64,000 nucleotides of DNA from NCBI RefSeq assembly GCF_000208745.1, contig NC_030858.1:10880659-10944658 (forward strand). The letters run 5' to 3'. The translations under genes were made by a program, and so were the position numbers. The notes beneath the pieces were generated by a model that did no database searches, had not been told where the DNA came from, and saw only the letters and a list, made by a program, of their open reading frames with translations. This DNA is from Theobroma cacao (lineage: Eukaryota; Streptophyta; Magnoliopsida; Malvales; Malvaceae). Below are positions 23,116 through 35,900 of this stretch, piece by piece (the stretch's first letter is position 1; each line of letters begins with the position of its first letter).

Positions 23116-23519
23116 GCCTATAGGCAAGTAGAATCATCTGTACATGTGGACATTACTATGGTTTTTGTGACATGGCAAAATAAACTGAGTAGAAAAATAT
23201 TTTGCCTGAGACGTATGTGTTCATTCCAATAAGTCAATTTCATTACATCAAAAGAGACGCTCATCTGGCATGAGTGCCAAAGATTTTTGCCACCTATAGA
23301 TGTAACCTTAACAACCATCAAGCCTATAGCCTGCTAGCATCTTTTTTACATGTGGTTGCTAATGTAACTTTTTGTGACGTGACGAAATTAACTAAGTAGA
23401 AAAACTTCTCACCGGAGACATTAGCATTCTAATCAATTAATTTTGTTACATTAAAAGAGAAACTCATTTGTCACGATTGGGAAAAATGCTAACTTATCGT
23501 GAACTTAACAATTATTAAG
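23116..23519 (+). repeat. Two-copy tandem repeat, about 200 bp per unit
   Basis: Unit 1 (23116-23321) and unit 2 (23322-23519) share a colinear order: gcctata, acatgtgg, ttttgtgac, actgagtagaaaa / actaagtagaaaa, gagac, a caat(a/c)a(g/a)tcaatt-like block, ttacat(c/t)aaaagaga, ctcat, and aacttaacaa / aaccttaacaa. They have diverged by well over 20% with small indels. No ORF spans them. Confidence 0.75.
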
Positions 23520-25664
23520 ATCACGGGTGTAAGATCATATTTTCCAGTTAACATAAGTATTTATCTGAATAAAAATTATAAAATAATGACTTATTTAGGT
23601 ATATAAAAAAGATACGATCGAATTTGAAATTTTTGAGATAATTCTGACTTATTTAATATTTTGCCTTAACCTTGTAATAACTCTTAGTATTAATTCATAA
23701 CATTTCACTTGTTTCATTCAAGTATTTTTTGGTTTTCACAACATTTCAATGCGCTTTAAATTATTATATTGTGTTCATCTAAATAAAAGAAAAACAAAAC
23801 AAAGTAAACCAAAAGAAACTTTCTAAACGTATTTCAGGCAAATGCTACTAGGCATTAGAAATTTATAATTATTGGAAGAGATTTTGGAATTAAATAGAGC
23901 AATCAAGAGATAATAACTAAAAATGAAAGTTTATAAAAGGTTAAGAATCTAAATTTTTTAAGACATACTTAACGTCAAAGCGAATGCCTTCTCTTGTGAA
24001 AATTTTTGACAAAAATGACACGTGCTCCCTCAAAAGCGAGGCCCGGAGAAAGTTAGCCCCATGAAACAAAGACTCGAGGCTCGAAGTGGGTCTCTAAGCA
24101 CATGCGAAAATATCCCAAGCCGAATCTTGAACGTGTGGTCAGCTGATCCTAAAGAGCTCCCAGTCCCAGACGAATTGCCCGAGGTCCACCTGGTTCACCA
24201 CTTAGCTTACGGACATTTGTGCATTAAAATGTGAAAACAATCCGGGAAGCTTCAAAACATTCTTGCCATGTTGATCTTTTCGTCAGCCGGAAAAAAGGTA
24301 AAATTTAGGATTTGAATGGCAACTGTAATAATCCTAGGCCATACCCAAAGCTTTCGTCTCTGCCCTTGTGATTACTTTACACTCCTTGTTGCCAGGCTGC
24401 CTGCTGCCTGCCTATGTTAATTAAGGGACCGGGTCAAGAATTGGAAATGAAAAAATAAATAAATAAAATTCCATAAATAAAGCTTGGAATTGAAGTCGTG
24501 GCCACTTGCAGGGGGAGGACAAAAACATATTTCACTTGTGCACAATGCAAATGTGATGGTTCGTGTCCTATACGCAGCCTGCTATGACGCCAAACAGAAG
24601 AAACAATGATGGAAAATGGGATTGGGTTTCCCGTTTTATGAAAATTTAAACAATGTCAAAACTCTGTGACCACTATTCCTACTTCGGATTGGTCTTGTAT
24701 TACATTTTACAACAAGGCAAGGGAACACCTTTTTTACAGGATTTTGTTTCTGATTTGTTCCACAAAATCCCATAGAATACTGCTTTCTGATGCGATTTAT
24801 TTGTCAAAACAAGGAAAAAAAAATTAAAAAGAGTTTTGTCTTAAGCTTCACGCTTCCATTTAGACTGTGTGTTGGCATATCAATATCTATATATACTCAA
24901 CTATTTATTATTGTTTAAATCAAAATATTCAAATCTCCTAAGGTTCTAAAATTGAAATTCAAAATTAGAACTAGTAAGACAGTAATAGAGTTGCTATGCT
25001 CATTTTTGACAGGGTAACAAAATGAAATGCTAGGAAGATCAGATATATGAATATAATAATAAAAATGGTAAATTTCCTCTACAATCTTTATAATTTCAAG
25101 TTAATTTTCTCACATGAGATTTTGTAGATATCTTTTTCCCAATTAGCACTATGTAGATAATTTCCGTTTTCATATGGATTAGACTATTAATTTTACTTAG
25201 TTTTATTACTAAAGTATTCTCAATTCAAAATTAATCTATTTGTTCACATTTAAAGATATTTTTATAATTTTACTAGACAAAAATAACTATAATACTCTTC
25301 TTGTGAGGATAAAAATTATCCAGGAATTGTTAACTGAAAAGAAAATTCATAAGATATCAATTGAGAACAAAAATCATAAAATGTCATGTGAAAAAAATTA
25401 AAACCACAAGGATGTAAGTAAAGTTTATGCTAATAAATATCATGTATAACAATGTCGATATTTTCTCAGAATGAATGGTATTTTCAAAGCAATCCAATGG
25501 CTTTTGTGTTGCTTAAAATAATACGAATTCAAGCTCATAATGTTGCTAGTGGTACAGAGTCTTTCTTTTGTACCAAGCTTGCATTGTTATACTCTCAAGA
25601 AAAAACTTGCAATATCCCATTATTGTAGGAATCATGAATCAGGCCAAGCAAGCGCCATCATTGG

Positions 25665-25668
<4 letters not shown>
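23520..25668. other. Intergenic DNA, no gene supported
   Basis: Mostly AT-rich. A more GC-balanced island at about 24015-24240 has a 70-codon open frame (24022-24234) with no recognised domain. I see no intron signals or homologous motif that would make it a gene. No tRNA or terminal repeats were found. Confidence 0.4.

Positions 25669-25704
<36 letters not shown>
25669..25704 (+). repeat. (CT)18 microsatellite upstream of the kinase gene
   Basis: An uninterrupted 36-base CT run lies about 515 bp upstream of the kinase ATG. GA/CT repeats of this kind are bound by plant BASIC PENTACYSTEINE factors, so a regulatory role is possible but not shown. Confidence 0.9.
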
Positions 25705-25707
<3 letters not shown>

Positions 25708-26151
25708 CCAGGCGGGGAGGTTGAAAAGCGTTAGTGTCCTCTCAACGTTTCATTCATGATAAAGTGAAGAGCTCTTATTGAGTGGCACGACCAAATCCCA
25801 ACAAAGTAATACTTTCTTTTTTACTAGTTTTCATCTTTGGCTTGCACAGCAAGACAAATCAAAATCCAATGCCCACCACCTTTGCTTATACCCCAAAGCA
25901 CCTAACCGTCGCATTTAATTCTATTCCGAAACTCTACAAAGAGAAAAAGAGAGAGAAAAGAAAGAGATTAATCGCATTTCTCTTGCCACTCGAAGAAGCT
26001 TTTATGCTTCTTTGACAAGAATAATACAATGAGAACCAATGCGGCCTCACTCTCTAACTGACCTTAATCATGCTGTTGCTTCTACACATGTTCTTAAGCT
26101 GAGTTCCCCAAGCTTTCATTGTCGACAAGAATCTTAGAAAAATAAATCACC

Positions 26152-26163
26152 ATATATATATAG
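26152..26163 (+). promoter_or_regulatory. Probable TATA box of the USP-kinase gene
   Basis: The run catatatatata (followed by gcttcc) lies about 56 bp before the ATG at 26219. A start site some 30 bases downstream would give a short 5' leader of about 30 bases. AT-rich DNA makes chance matches common. Confidence 0.45.
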
Positions 26164-26218
26164 CTTCCCTGCACATATTCAGCTGCATTCAATCCTGTCG
26201 GCCATCTTGTGCTACGAA

Positions 26219-29200
26219 ATGGTGACTTCAGCTCCTGCTAAAATACTCATTGGCATCCCATTAGACCCAGATGTCAGCAAGGAACTCTTGTCATGGGCAA
26301 TCAGAGTTATAGCTCATCCAAATGACGATATTGTTGCCCTACATGTTCTTGGTTAGTACATTCATACTCACATGATAGTTCAATGCCAATTACTTATGAT
26401 TTTTCAGTCTGTAAACTCAATGCTGCCTGAACCAAAATATCAATGCATCAGGATTTTTCCTTTTTTTCAGCTGCCAGTCCAAATTAACTATTTTCCTCTC
26501 AGGTTGGACTTGCCTGTGTTTCACCTATTGAATTTATAGCATTTGAACTAAATTGAATCAATTTGTTCATGACTAGCATTGTTAAACTTTACACTATGTT
26601 GCATGTTTATTCAAATGCAGTTGGTGAGGAGTCCAAGAAGCGTAAATTGATAACTAGAGATCAAGCAAAGCTTCGCCAGGCAAAAGCTCATGTTATATCT
26701 GTGCTTGGAGAATTTGCTAGGACTTGCCAGTCTAAGCAGGTAACCAAATTTTAGATTTCTGCAGATAACTAAAACCTGCCAAAACAAATTCTATTGTCTA
26801 TGTTCTGAAATATCTCTATCTACATCGATCAAATTATATGATGCTCATCAACTTTGTTCAGGTAAACTTGGAGGCCAGAGTAGGATTTAGCTCTAGTGTT
26901 AGAAGGGGCCTAATTGAGGATGCAAAATCCATCTCAGCTGACTTTCTTCTTCTTCTTGGTTCCAGAAACCGTTCAAACAAGTGAGAAACCAAACTATCCT
27001 TGGATATTTGAAATTCCATTGTAATATGTTCTGTGATGTTTGATTTTTCTTTGGGTTAGAACTTCACACAAAGTTACAAGATATTGTTTCGAGCATGCTC
27101 CGGAAGGCTGTACAGTGGTTTCAGTAGGGAAATCTAGGCAGCCACAGCAAAACTCAAGCACAAATTCTACTTCTTCACATTTTGATGGTCAGTTTTGTTC
27201 CAATCAACACTTGAATCAAATATAAAACATCCCTTAACTACATTCCTACTCAAGTTTTGCTTCAGCAGAAACTCGTCAATGGAGCTCAAGTTGGTCTAAC
27301 AGGAGTGATCGCAGTGGCGAGGCTATCTGCCCTGTTCAAAATTCTATTGTCTCCAAAAGGAAGCTGCAAAAGCCTTCACCAAGAACTGTTCTAAAAGCAC
27401 TTGAAGGGGAATCAAATAGCACAGAAGATGAAACCTCTAGCTTTGGGGACTCAACTATCTCTGGGTCCCCTCCTCGGGCGCCAAAGTTTAAAAGGCAATT
27501 CTGCATAATGAAACAGATGTCACCATACAAACTTATCTCATCAGTCTTTAGTTCCCCATTAAGGAAAAGAAAGGCCAGTTTATCCAACAAAGAAAAGGAG
27601 GAGCCTTTAATCAAGTGCTTTAGCTACGAGGAGATCTCAAACGCTACAAATAACTTCCATCCAGGTGAAAAATGCTAATACAGCTACTTTTCTGAATGCA
27701 GTACTATGAAATTAGACGTTTAGCATTTAAGATTTTTTAAAGCCTTTGAATTGTTTTGGGGTATCAGATAATATAGTTGGTCGAGGTGGGTATTCAGAAG
27801 TGTACAGAGGTGATCTTTCTGATGGAAGAGCCGTCGCAGTGAAAAGGTTGGCCAAGGCCAACAAGGATGAAAACAAGGAGAAAGAATTCCTCACGGAATT
27901 GGGCATAATTGGACATGTGTACCACCCCAATACGGCAAATTTAGTTGGCTGCTGCATTGAAAATGGACTCTATTTGATTTTCAACTTCTCTGAGAATGGA
28001 ACTTTGTCATCTGCATTGCATGGTAAGAAAAGCAACTGCCCCTTGGGATAAACTGCCGAATTTGGAAAGAGAGATTCTATAATTTTTTTTTAAAAAAAAA
28101 TGAATTGTTATGCATTAGTTTTGAAAAATTTGAGTACAGAGTGGTATAGAAGAAATGGATAGTTTTCCAACCATAAAAAAGCCTTGCTATTTGCTTCCTA
28201 ATTGGCCCTATTTCAATTGGGAGAACCGTCAGGTAAAACAAGTGCGTCACTCGATTGGCCTGTGAGGTACAAGATTGCCATTGGAGTTGCTAGAGGTCTT
28301 CACTATCTGCACAAATGTTGCAAACACCGAATAATACACCGTGACATAAAAGCCTCTAATGTGCTTCTCGGACCAGATTCTGAACCACAGGTGATAAAGC
28401 AGACAACTTCCGGAAATGTTTTGAAAAAGTACAATACATTATTTCTTTTTCTGATTTTTAACAATGATTTCATCTCTTTCTAGATCTCTGATTTTGGTCT
28501 TGCAAAATGGCTTCCTAACAAATGGACTCACCATGCTGTGATCCCAATAGAGGGAACATTTGGGTACCTAGCACCAGAGTATTTCATGCATGGAATTGTG
28601 GATGAGAAAACAGATGTTTTTGCATTTGGGATTCTTCTCCTGGAGATCATTACTGGTCGCCGGCCTGTGGATTCATCAAAGCAAAACCTCCTCTTATGGG
28701 TACGCACTACGCAGGCTTCCAGGCTTTTGAATTGAATATCCTGCCTAAGGGAAAATTTTTTTACATAACTAATAAATATCATACTTTTTCACTTTATGCT
28801 GCCAATCAACTATGGAAATTGAGTAAAGAATAATAGAGAAAGAATAGGTAGAAATTCCTGCAAATAAGCAACTCTGTTTCCATTGTTCTTGCACATTTGA
28901 GATAGGACAAAGCGTGAAGGTGTCGGTTTGGTGGCATAGGTTGCTCTATGCCACATTTCAGAACAGTTTTAACATCCAGTTTCTTACAGAAATAATTTTC
29001 ATTTATAGGCAAAGCCTCTTATGGAATCTGGGAACATCACTGAACTAGCTGATCCAAAACTGAAAGGTAAATATGATGAGGATCAAATGCATAGATCAGT
29101 GTTAACAGCTTGCTATTGCGTGAGGCAATCCGCAGTATGGCGTCCATCAATGAGTGAGGTACTTAAAATATGTATTTGGTAGGATACTCCAAGTCATTTC

Positions 29201-29395
29201 CATAGAGGCAATGCATATTTAATATGATTTAATGATTCCACTTCTCAGGTCTTGGAGCTTCTAGTGACTGGCCATGACTCTGATGTTGCAAAGAGCTGGC
29301 GAATGCCAAAGTTTACATCTGATGAGTTGGATGATTACTCAATGGTTTTTGGATATGAGGTTCCAACAGATATTTCCCTGGAGGAATTTTTATGA
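26219..29395 (+). CDS. Receptor-like cytoplasmic kinase, class VI type, with N-terminal USP domain
   Basis: Ten exons with GT-AG borders join to one 607-codon frame: 26219-26351, 26621-26739, 26862-26980, 27060-27187, 27266-27664, 27768-28022, 28233-28390, 28484-28699, 29009-29158, 29249-29395 (TGA). Residues 1 to about 150 form a universal-stress-protein fold ([29 protein letters not shown]). A serine-rich linker follows, then a Ser/Thr kinase from about 284 to 570. Its Gly loop is [11 protein letters not shown] (304-314), Lys is K325, the catalytic loop HRDIKASN begins at 420, DFG is at 440-442 and APE at 467-469. All catalytic residues are present, so it should be active. There is no signal peptide or transmembrane segment, so it is expected to be intracellular. 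This architecture defines a plant RLCK class VI subgroup whose relatives include the ROP-GTPase-binding kinases RBK1/2. The substrate is unknown. Intron 4 ends in a CAGCAG tandem acceptor, so exon 5 may start at 27266 or 27269. Confidence 0.93.
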
Positions 29396-31960
29396 GTAAT
29401 TCTTCTTCCACACATCTATTGCAGCTTCAGGTGGTATGAAACAGGGGACGCTGACGGAGAGCACATCATAATTAGAACTTTTCATACTTTTAAATACATG
29501 CTAGGAGTCAGAATATATTGTTTATTAAGGCATCCATATTCTGCAATTTTATTTAGATCTTCTCATTAGAGTGTTGTGCTTGGGGTAGAGAAATTTTCAT
29601 CAAGTACATATAAATGGGATTCTGCAAGAATCTCCACGACTGAGATCGGCCTTTCCCTGAATATATACAAAGCCGTACTAATGTGAAATATCCTGATCAA
29701 TTCAAGTTTGCCATTTACATTTTAATTATGATCAACTATATGTTTTCTAATGAATGAAAATTTCCAATGGTCATAGTTATTGTCTGGAATTTTGTGTTAA
29801 TGGCTCTCTGTATTAGGAAATCATTCAACCTTCTGGAACATAATCCATTCCATTTCATAAAGGTTGAGAGGTGCTGGACTGTCTACAAGAACAGAGTGGA
29901 TGAGGGTGGCTATTTTGTTGCACAGGTACTAGAATTCATGGAGATTTGCATTTGAAAAATCATTTTCTCATCATTGGAAAAGGTTTGTTTATACATCCTC
30001 TAGAAACATGATATACACAAAGAATTAAGAAGGATTTTTAGCGCCTTATAATATTGATATAGACCACCTTTTTCTTCACAAACACTAGCCATTGATAAAG
30101 TTAGTTGTGCACTGTATAAAGCACGCACCAGTTAATTTGAAACCTAGACAATGATTCCTGAAACTGACCCATGATTAAAGAAGAAAAAGAAAAAACAAGT
30201 ATTCTTTGTTAAAGAACAAAATGCAGAGAAAGGAAAGATTACTCCTTAAAAAAATCAAAGGTTGTTTGAAGTCCACCTTCTATAAGTAGGAGCTTCATGC
30301 ATTCTATCAGAGCAAACGTATGAAAGCACATTATACCTCCTTGTTTTTGTAATTCTCTCCTTCTGTTATATATAACATTGCAGAACTGCTACAAAACTGC
30401 CACAAACCGACACCACTAGTACAGAAACAACTAATCAAGGAGCAGCAAAATCTGTCGCACCTCTTTTGGGAGTTTGAATGCAAGTTCAAACCGGGCCAGC
30501 TTTCTAGTTTCTTGTATAGTTACAGAATTGCCGTTCCATAAGTTTCTCTCCTTCAAATTCAAGTTCAACCAAAGTAATTAACATTACCAATTCACAGCCG
30601 CTCCTCCATCTAGGCAGCTGTTATTTTGTACGATTTAAGAAAAAGCAAGTTTTTAGTATGGATGACATCTTTCTCCTCTACTCTGTATTTTCACGAGAGA
30701 TTATAGCTCATCTCTATCATTGCTCCTCCTCACATAAAAAAGGCTGTGGCTGTGCCCATTCTTCTCCAAGAAACGGCCTCTTTCCACTTCCATTTCGATG
30801 CTCCACACTCAGCTTAGTAGACCTTGCTCCTATCTCTGGACGCTGAACATAAATCCTGAGAAGCCAAGTTCCATGAACTTTTTGTTTACAACCCAAAAGG
30901 GAATCACAATTCACACTTAAAAGTTGAAGAAAGAAGCGAAATGGGCCAAATTTTGGAGGGCCTGGCTTTTCTTTTCCTTTCTGTAGCACTAAACCGCTCT
31001 CTCCTCGCACATTCAAAAGGATTGCCATTTTGCCAGGTTGCCTGTATAAACTGTACCCGCAGTCACTGCCGGCCCAAAAGCACTGCAAAAATTGTTTCCA
31101 ATCATTTTGATCATTTTTCCTGGTTGGGGTTTAAGCCAGCTAAATCAAAATTTTCAAGCTTAATTGTAAGGCAGGCAATCTTAACCAAAATTCATAACGC
31201 TAGTATTCAATCCTTGGTATGTAAATTGGGATATGTATATTCCAATAAGTTATAGTAACTGCTACTGATGTTGCATCAATTGGCAAAAGCCTAAAGTCTT
31301 TGGGTGCTTGTGGGCCTTCACCTAAAACAACGGATGAAGGCTGGGAATATTTGTGGAGTAGAATTGTCAAAAGCCATCTCTTAGGATTGCCTTTTGCGCA
31401 CTAGTGAAGATCTCACCTTTACTTTATTTTAGCCAATCACCTCCTTCTCAATTTTAGCAAATTGAATATTTGTTTTACAAATAATATTTCTTTTTAGACA
31501 TACAATATTTCACATGTTTATAGGCGAAGTTATGTGAAGAGGTTAGTGCTTATTCTTCATACCAAATGGTGTCTTCTGATGGAATGTATAAAATATTCCA
31601 AATTAACACAAATTAAATGGAGACCCTATGTAACATTGATATTAATTTAAGGCCGTCTATAACCTTAACTAGTTTAAGAAAAACACAAAATCACAGTGTA
31701 AAATGGATTGAACTTTTTCTTCAAACATGGACATTCCTCGAATATTGACTTATGTAACAAAAACTAACTTTTTTTTCTTTTATCATGTACTCAAAATTAA
31801 AAATTCATTCATATCTATAAATGTTTAGTATATGAAATGTTTTCTAATTTCACGATTTTTTTTAGTTAAGATTTTCGTTTATATTAATGTATAAACTTTA
31901 GCCATGCATCATAGTACTCAAGATCCCCCAGCTCAAAATTAGCACTTAAAATTCTAATGT
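29396..31960. other. 3' flank of the kinase gene and intergenic DNA
   Basis: The first few hundred bases are the likely 3' UTR of the kinase gene. No clear AATAAA was identified close to the stop. Between about 30100 and 31300 base composition is less AT-biased and open frames up to 123 codons exist on both strands (30717-31088 on minus). None shows a domain, intron structure or codon pattern I recognise. Confidence 0.4.
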
Positions 31961-31964
31961 GAAG

Positions 31965-32915
31965 TAGGGATGACAATAAGTATCTTGTTACAGAATACTT
32001 GTGGGTACTTGACCTGATTATATAGAGTTAGAGTATTTTATAATCGGGTTTGGATATAATTCAGGTAATAATTTCACTATCTGCATCGGATTCGAGTACT
32101 ACCGCTTGGCTACTTAATACTCGAATCCAATTATGTTTTTTTTAATTTCATGTAATTAAAAAAAACTCATATTGTTAATTAAATTAATTTATAAAACTAT
32201 GATTATTAATTAACTTGTAATATCTTTTAATACATGTACTCTATATATTGTGTTAATTTATAAGGAATATAATTATTATTATATATATACTTTTAGTATA
32301 TATACTTTAAATATAAATATATTTACTTTCTATTTTGTATTAATGTTACAAAAATTATAATTTATAAAATTATTAATGATAATATATACCTTTATTTATA
32401 TAAACTTATTAATATATACCTATAAAGAAATTGTAAGATTAAAATAGTTTTGGAACTTAACTATTTTTTTAATTTCATGGCCAAACCCATATAGTTATTC
32501 AAACTTGAAATGTTTAATTTGTTGTTGGAATATTTTTTTTTAGTTATTTAAGTTGATATTTGAGATATTTATTTTTGATTATTTAAATTTAAATTTTATT
32601 ATTTATGTACTTTTATAAATTTAATTCTTAATGAATTATATGGAATATGAATGGAAATATTATTATATATAGATATGGATATAAATTCAAGTTTGGATCA
32701 TTAAATACCCATAAAAAGTATTTTAATAATTTTTTTTATATAATCAAGTTTTTAAACGATTTTAGACAATTATCAAGTAATGGATATATATTAAAGTTCA
32801 AGTTAGAATAGTAAATTTAAAAAATATTCGAATTATTATAGAATTTAGGTACCCATTTATTAATTGGTTTCAAGTTTGAGTATAATAGGTACCCTACCTG
32901 TTATCCATAATTTGA
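31965..32915. mobile_element. Decayed DNA-transposon-like repeat
   Basis: It opens with tagggatgacaataagtatc and later has ataggtaccctacctgttatcc, with repeated 'gggtac/gtaccc' phrases in between. Plant hAT-like non-autonomous elements commonly start AGGGATGGCAA and carry GGGTACCC blocks. The right end is not a clean inverted copy of the left, and no 8-bp duplication was found. Confidence 0.35.
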
Positions 32916-35900
32916 AGATTTCATGTTTAAATATTTTAAGATGAAAGAGGTAAAATTTAAGAAATAAAAAAATATTTTTTATTACATAATCTAAAATCAT
33001 ATGTCATGAAAATTAAAAAAAAATCACGGTCCTCGAGGATCCAATAAATCTGGAATCGATTTGGTAGCGGGCGAATGGAGGGGAGCCGTTGACTGATGAA
33101 TGCTGAGTTGATAGCTGAGAGTGGACGATCATTGTGTTAGGAGAAGTGGGGGATTTGGACCACACTGGCCATGGGACAGTGGTGCGCGACAGGGCGAGCC
33201 CACAAGGGGATAGGCGTGGGCCGGTGGTGCACGTGAAGGGGATGAGGGGCTAACCCACCACGATGTCCCCCATGGCTGAGCCCACCTTGATAACTACCGC
33301 ACATGCACATGCAAAAGCCGACATTTTTCACTTCTTACGTCCTCATCTCTCTCCAAAAGAAAAAAAGAAGACGAGAACAGAGACAAGAGTTTCAATTCAT
33401 AGACTTAAATTCACAATCAAAAGCTACAAATTTAGGTTCATAATCGTCTTGGTTGTCACCATCACCAATTTTTATATATATAGTTCAAAACAACTTGCTT
33501 TGAAAATTTTACAAGCTGTAAATGCCATAGTTGCGGAGATAAATACATAACCTTCCATCAGATAAATACATCTAAGACGGTAAGGAGCAGCAATTTGATT
33601 TTAGACAACACAAAATTATTAACAAATCTGCACTGGAAGGGAGGTAACTATGTGGCTGCTGTCCTTGTCTTCATTATTTTTGGGCTACTCATTGATTGTT
33701 CTTCAGCTCTTCCATTTGTTGTAAAGAGAAGGTCTTTGATTGGCTCATAGATGCAAGGTTGTTAGACGTCTCCCTTTCACTTTGATCCATGATTCACATG
33801 ATGCTTTGATAATTATTTCATCCAAGTCATAAGGCTACTTTTTCTTGTTTGTATCATTTGAGTAAAAAGTCAATTAGAAACCACAAGTTAAGTACTATTA
33901 TTATTAAGTTTCATCTTTCTAATGTGATTGCACTTCTTTTTAATTATTTTGGTCAACCTTGCTATTCATTCATGCTTATCAAGAGACGATTTTTTTTCCA
34001 GTCTCATAGATGATGTAGGATTAATGTAGGCAGCCTTTTTCCAAAACATCAATGAAATGTATTATCACAAGATTTAATTACATACTTCAATATTCATCTT
34101 CAAAAAAAGAAGACGACAAAAATTGAATAAAATTTACATATGATGAGACCATGACTCGAAAATTTAAAAGTTACAAGTCTTCTTCTTGTCATTGAGATAA
34201 GACGTTGTTGGCATATATATATATTTACACTGCTATAGAACATTTTTCATGTTGTTGGTTGCAATTTCAATAGTTTGACAAGCAGTCTGTATCCTCTGGT
34301 ACACCCGTCGCAAAGTATACAACATTTTCCGTGTCACTCGGTTGGGAAACATGGCATTAACTCAACTAGATTTTCTTCTCCTCTCTTGGAAGAATTAAAC
34401 TAGACGAACAATTTTGGCCATCCTTTTAAGAATTATGTGCTCTAAAATATTGAATATCCACCTTTTCAATTTGATGTTTCTTTTAAGGGCAAGACTTGGG
34501 TATTCCTTAAATCGAGTTGGTCAAGTTTCTCAATATAAATTCAAATTAAAAAACAAATTCAAATCAACATATAGATTTCTAAATCTTGTTAAATAGATCA
34601 ATTACACAAAACGTTAAATCATTTGAACAAGTTTTACTATTACCATTTAAATACAGGGGATTTTATTAAAAAAATAACAAAATTTTAACCACTCAATAAC
34701 TATTGATGGAAATTCATATGTAGATACTTTTTAATTAATTGTTTGCATATTGTTGATTTACTTATAAAAATCAGTTTTAATTTTTTTGTAATCATCTTTT
34801 TTTTAAATGCTTTTGTAATCATCTTTAGCGAGGAACTTAACAAACTTGACCTAAAAATTTTTATTTAAGTTTTTTATTTTTTTTAAAAGAAAGCATATCT
34901 TCTCTTTCTTTTTCCCCTGTCTTGTAGGTACATATTAAATTCAAACTTGTTGGTCTATATTGAAATTTTTTTATTAAAAAAGTTTAAATATTAATATTAA
35001 AATGTTTTTTCTTAGGTTACATATCAATCAAATTGAATAGTTGATATGAAATGGAAGGATTGTACAAGGTTAATAGCCAATGTCTGAGAAAGCCTTGAGG
35101 AGAATCACGAATAGTATCATGCAAGTTCGAGTCTCATAGGTGATCTTCAGTCCTTTGATATCCGTGCCTACATGGAATTCCTCTCCGTTCAAAATAAAAT
35201 AATATAATATAAAAAGTAGTAGATTTTTTAGGTCTAAATTCAAGTGTTAGGTAATATAGAAAATAATAAACTTTATATTAATGAGAAGGTAGAGAAAAGG
35301 AACGTTATAACTAGATTCTTTTAAATCTTTTTTATTTTTTATGTCTTTTTCAAAATTAAAAGCCTAGCTGAAATTTTCTTTGTTATTATTATTTGAATGA
35401 GAGAATCAACTTAAACTCTTTATTTTGTTTTTAAAAAGACTTTATTTTGAATTTAAAAATTGATTATCATTGAGATAATATTTTGACAATTTTGTTTACA
35501 AGTCAAATATGAACCAATATTTTAGATGTTGGGACTATATGGTAGAGGTGTCCATGAATTAGGTCCAATCCGATCAACACCTCTAAAACCTAAATCCAAA
35601 TTTGTGTCAAGTTCGACAATTAAAATTTATTTATTATTAAAAACTTAAAGAATTTATATTAATATCTTGTTATTTTAAATATGTTTTAAAATTAAATTTA
35701 AAGAAAAATAAATATTTGTTATCTCAAGTCTAGTTGGACCGAGTTAAGACTTAAAAACCTTGTTCAGGGCTTAACCAGCGAACCTAACAGGTAATCGGAT
35801 CCATACACAAATCTAATATACAATAATATACTTTGATAAATACTAGTTGAAATAAGGCACAAAATTTTTGTCTTTGTCGTTATTTTTGTATGGTCTCTTG

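Noticed and set aside
27336..27614. 92-codon frame on the minus strand inside the kinase gene
   Set aside because: It is antisense to exon 5, which reads as a clean kinase-gene exon with matching splice phases.
30717..31088. 123-codon minus-strand gene
   Set aside because: No recognised domain, no intron signals and an overlapping open frame on the other strand.
35060..35230. SINE with B-box GTTCGAGTC
   Set aside because: No acceptable A-box at the right distance, no A tail and no flanking duplication.
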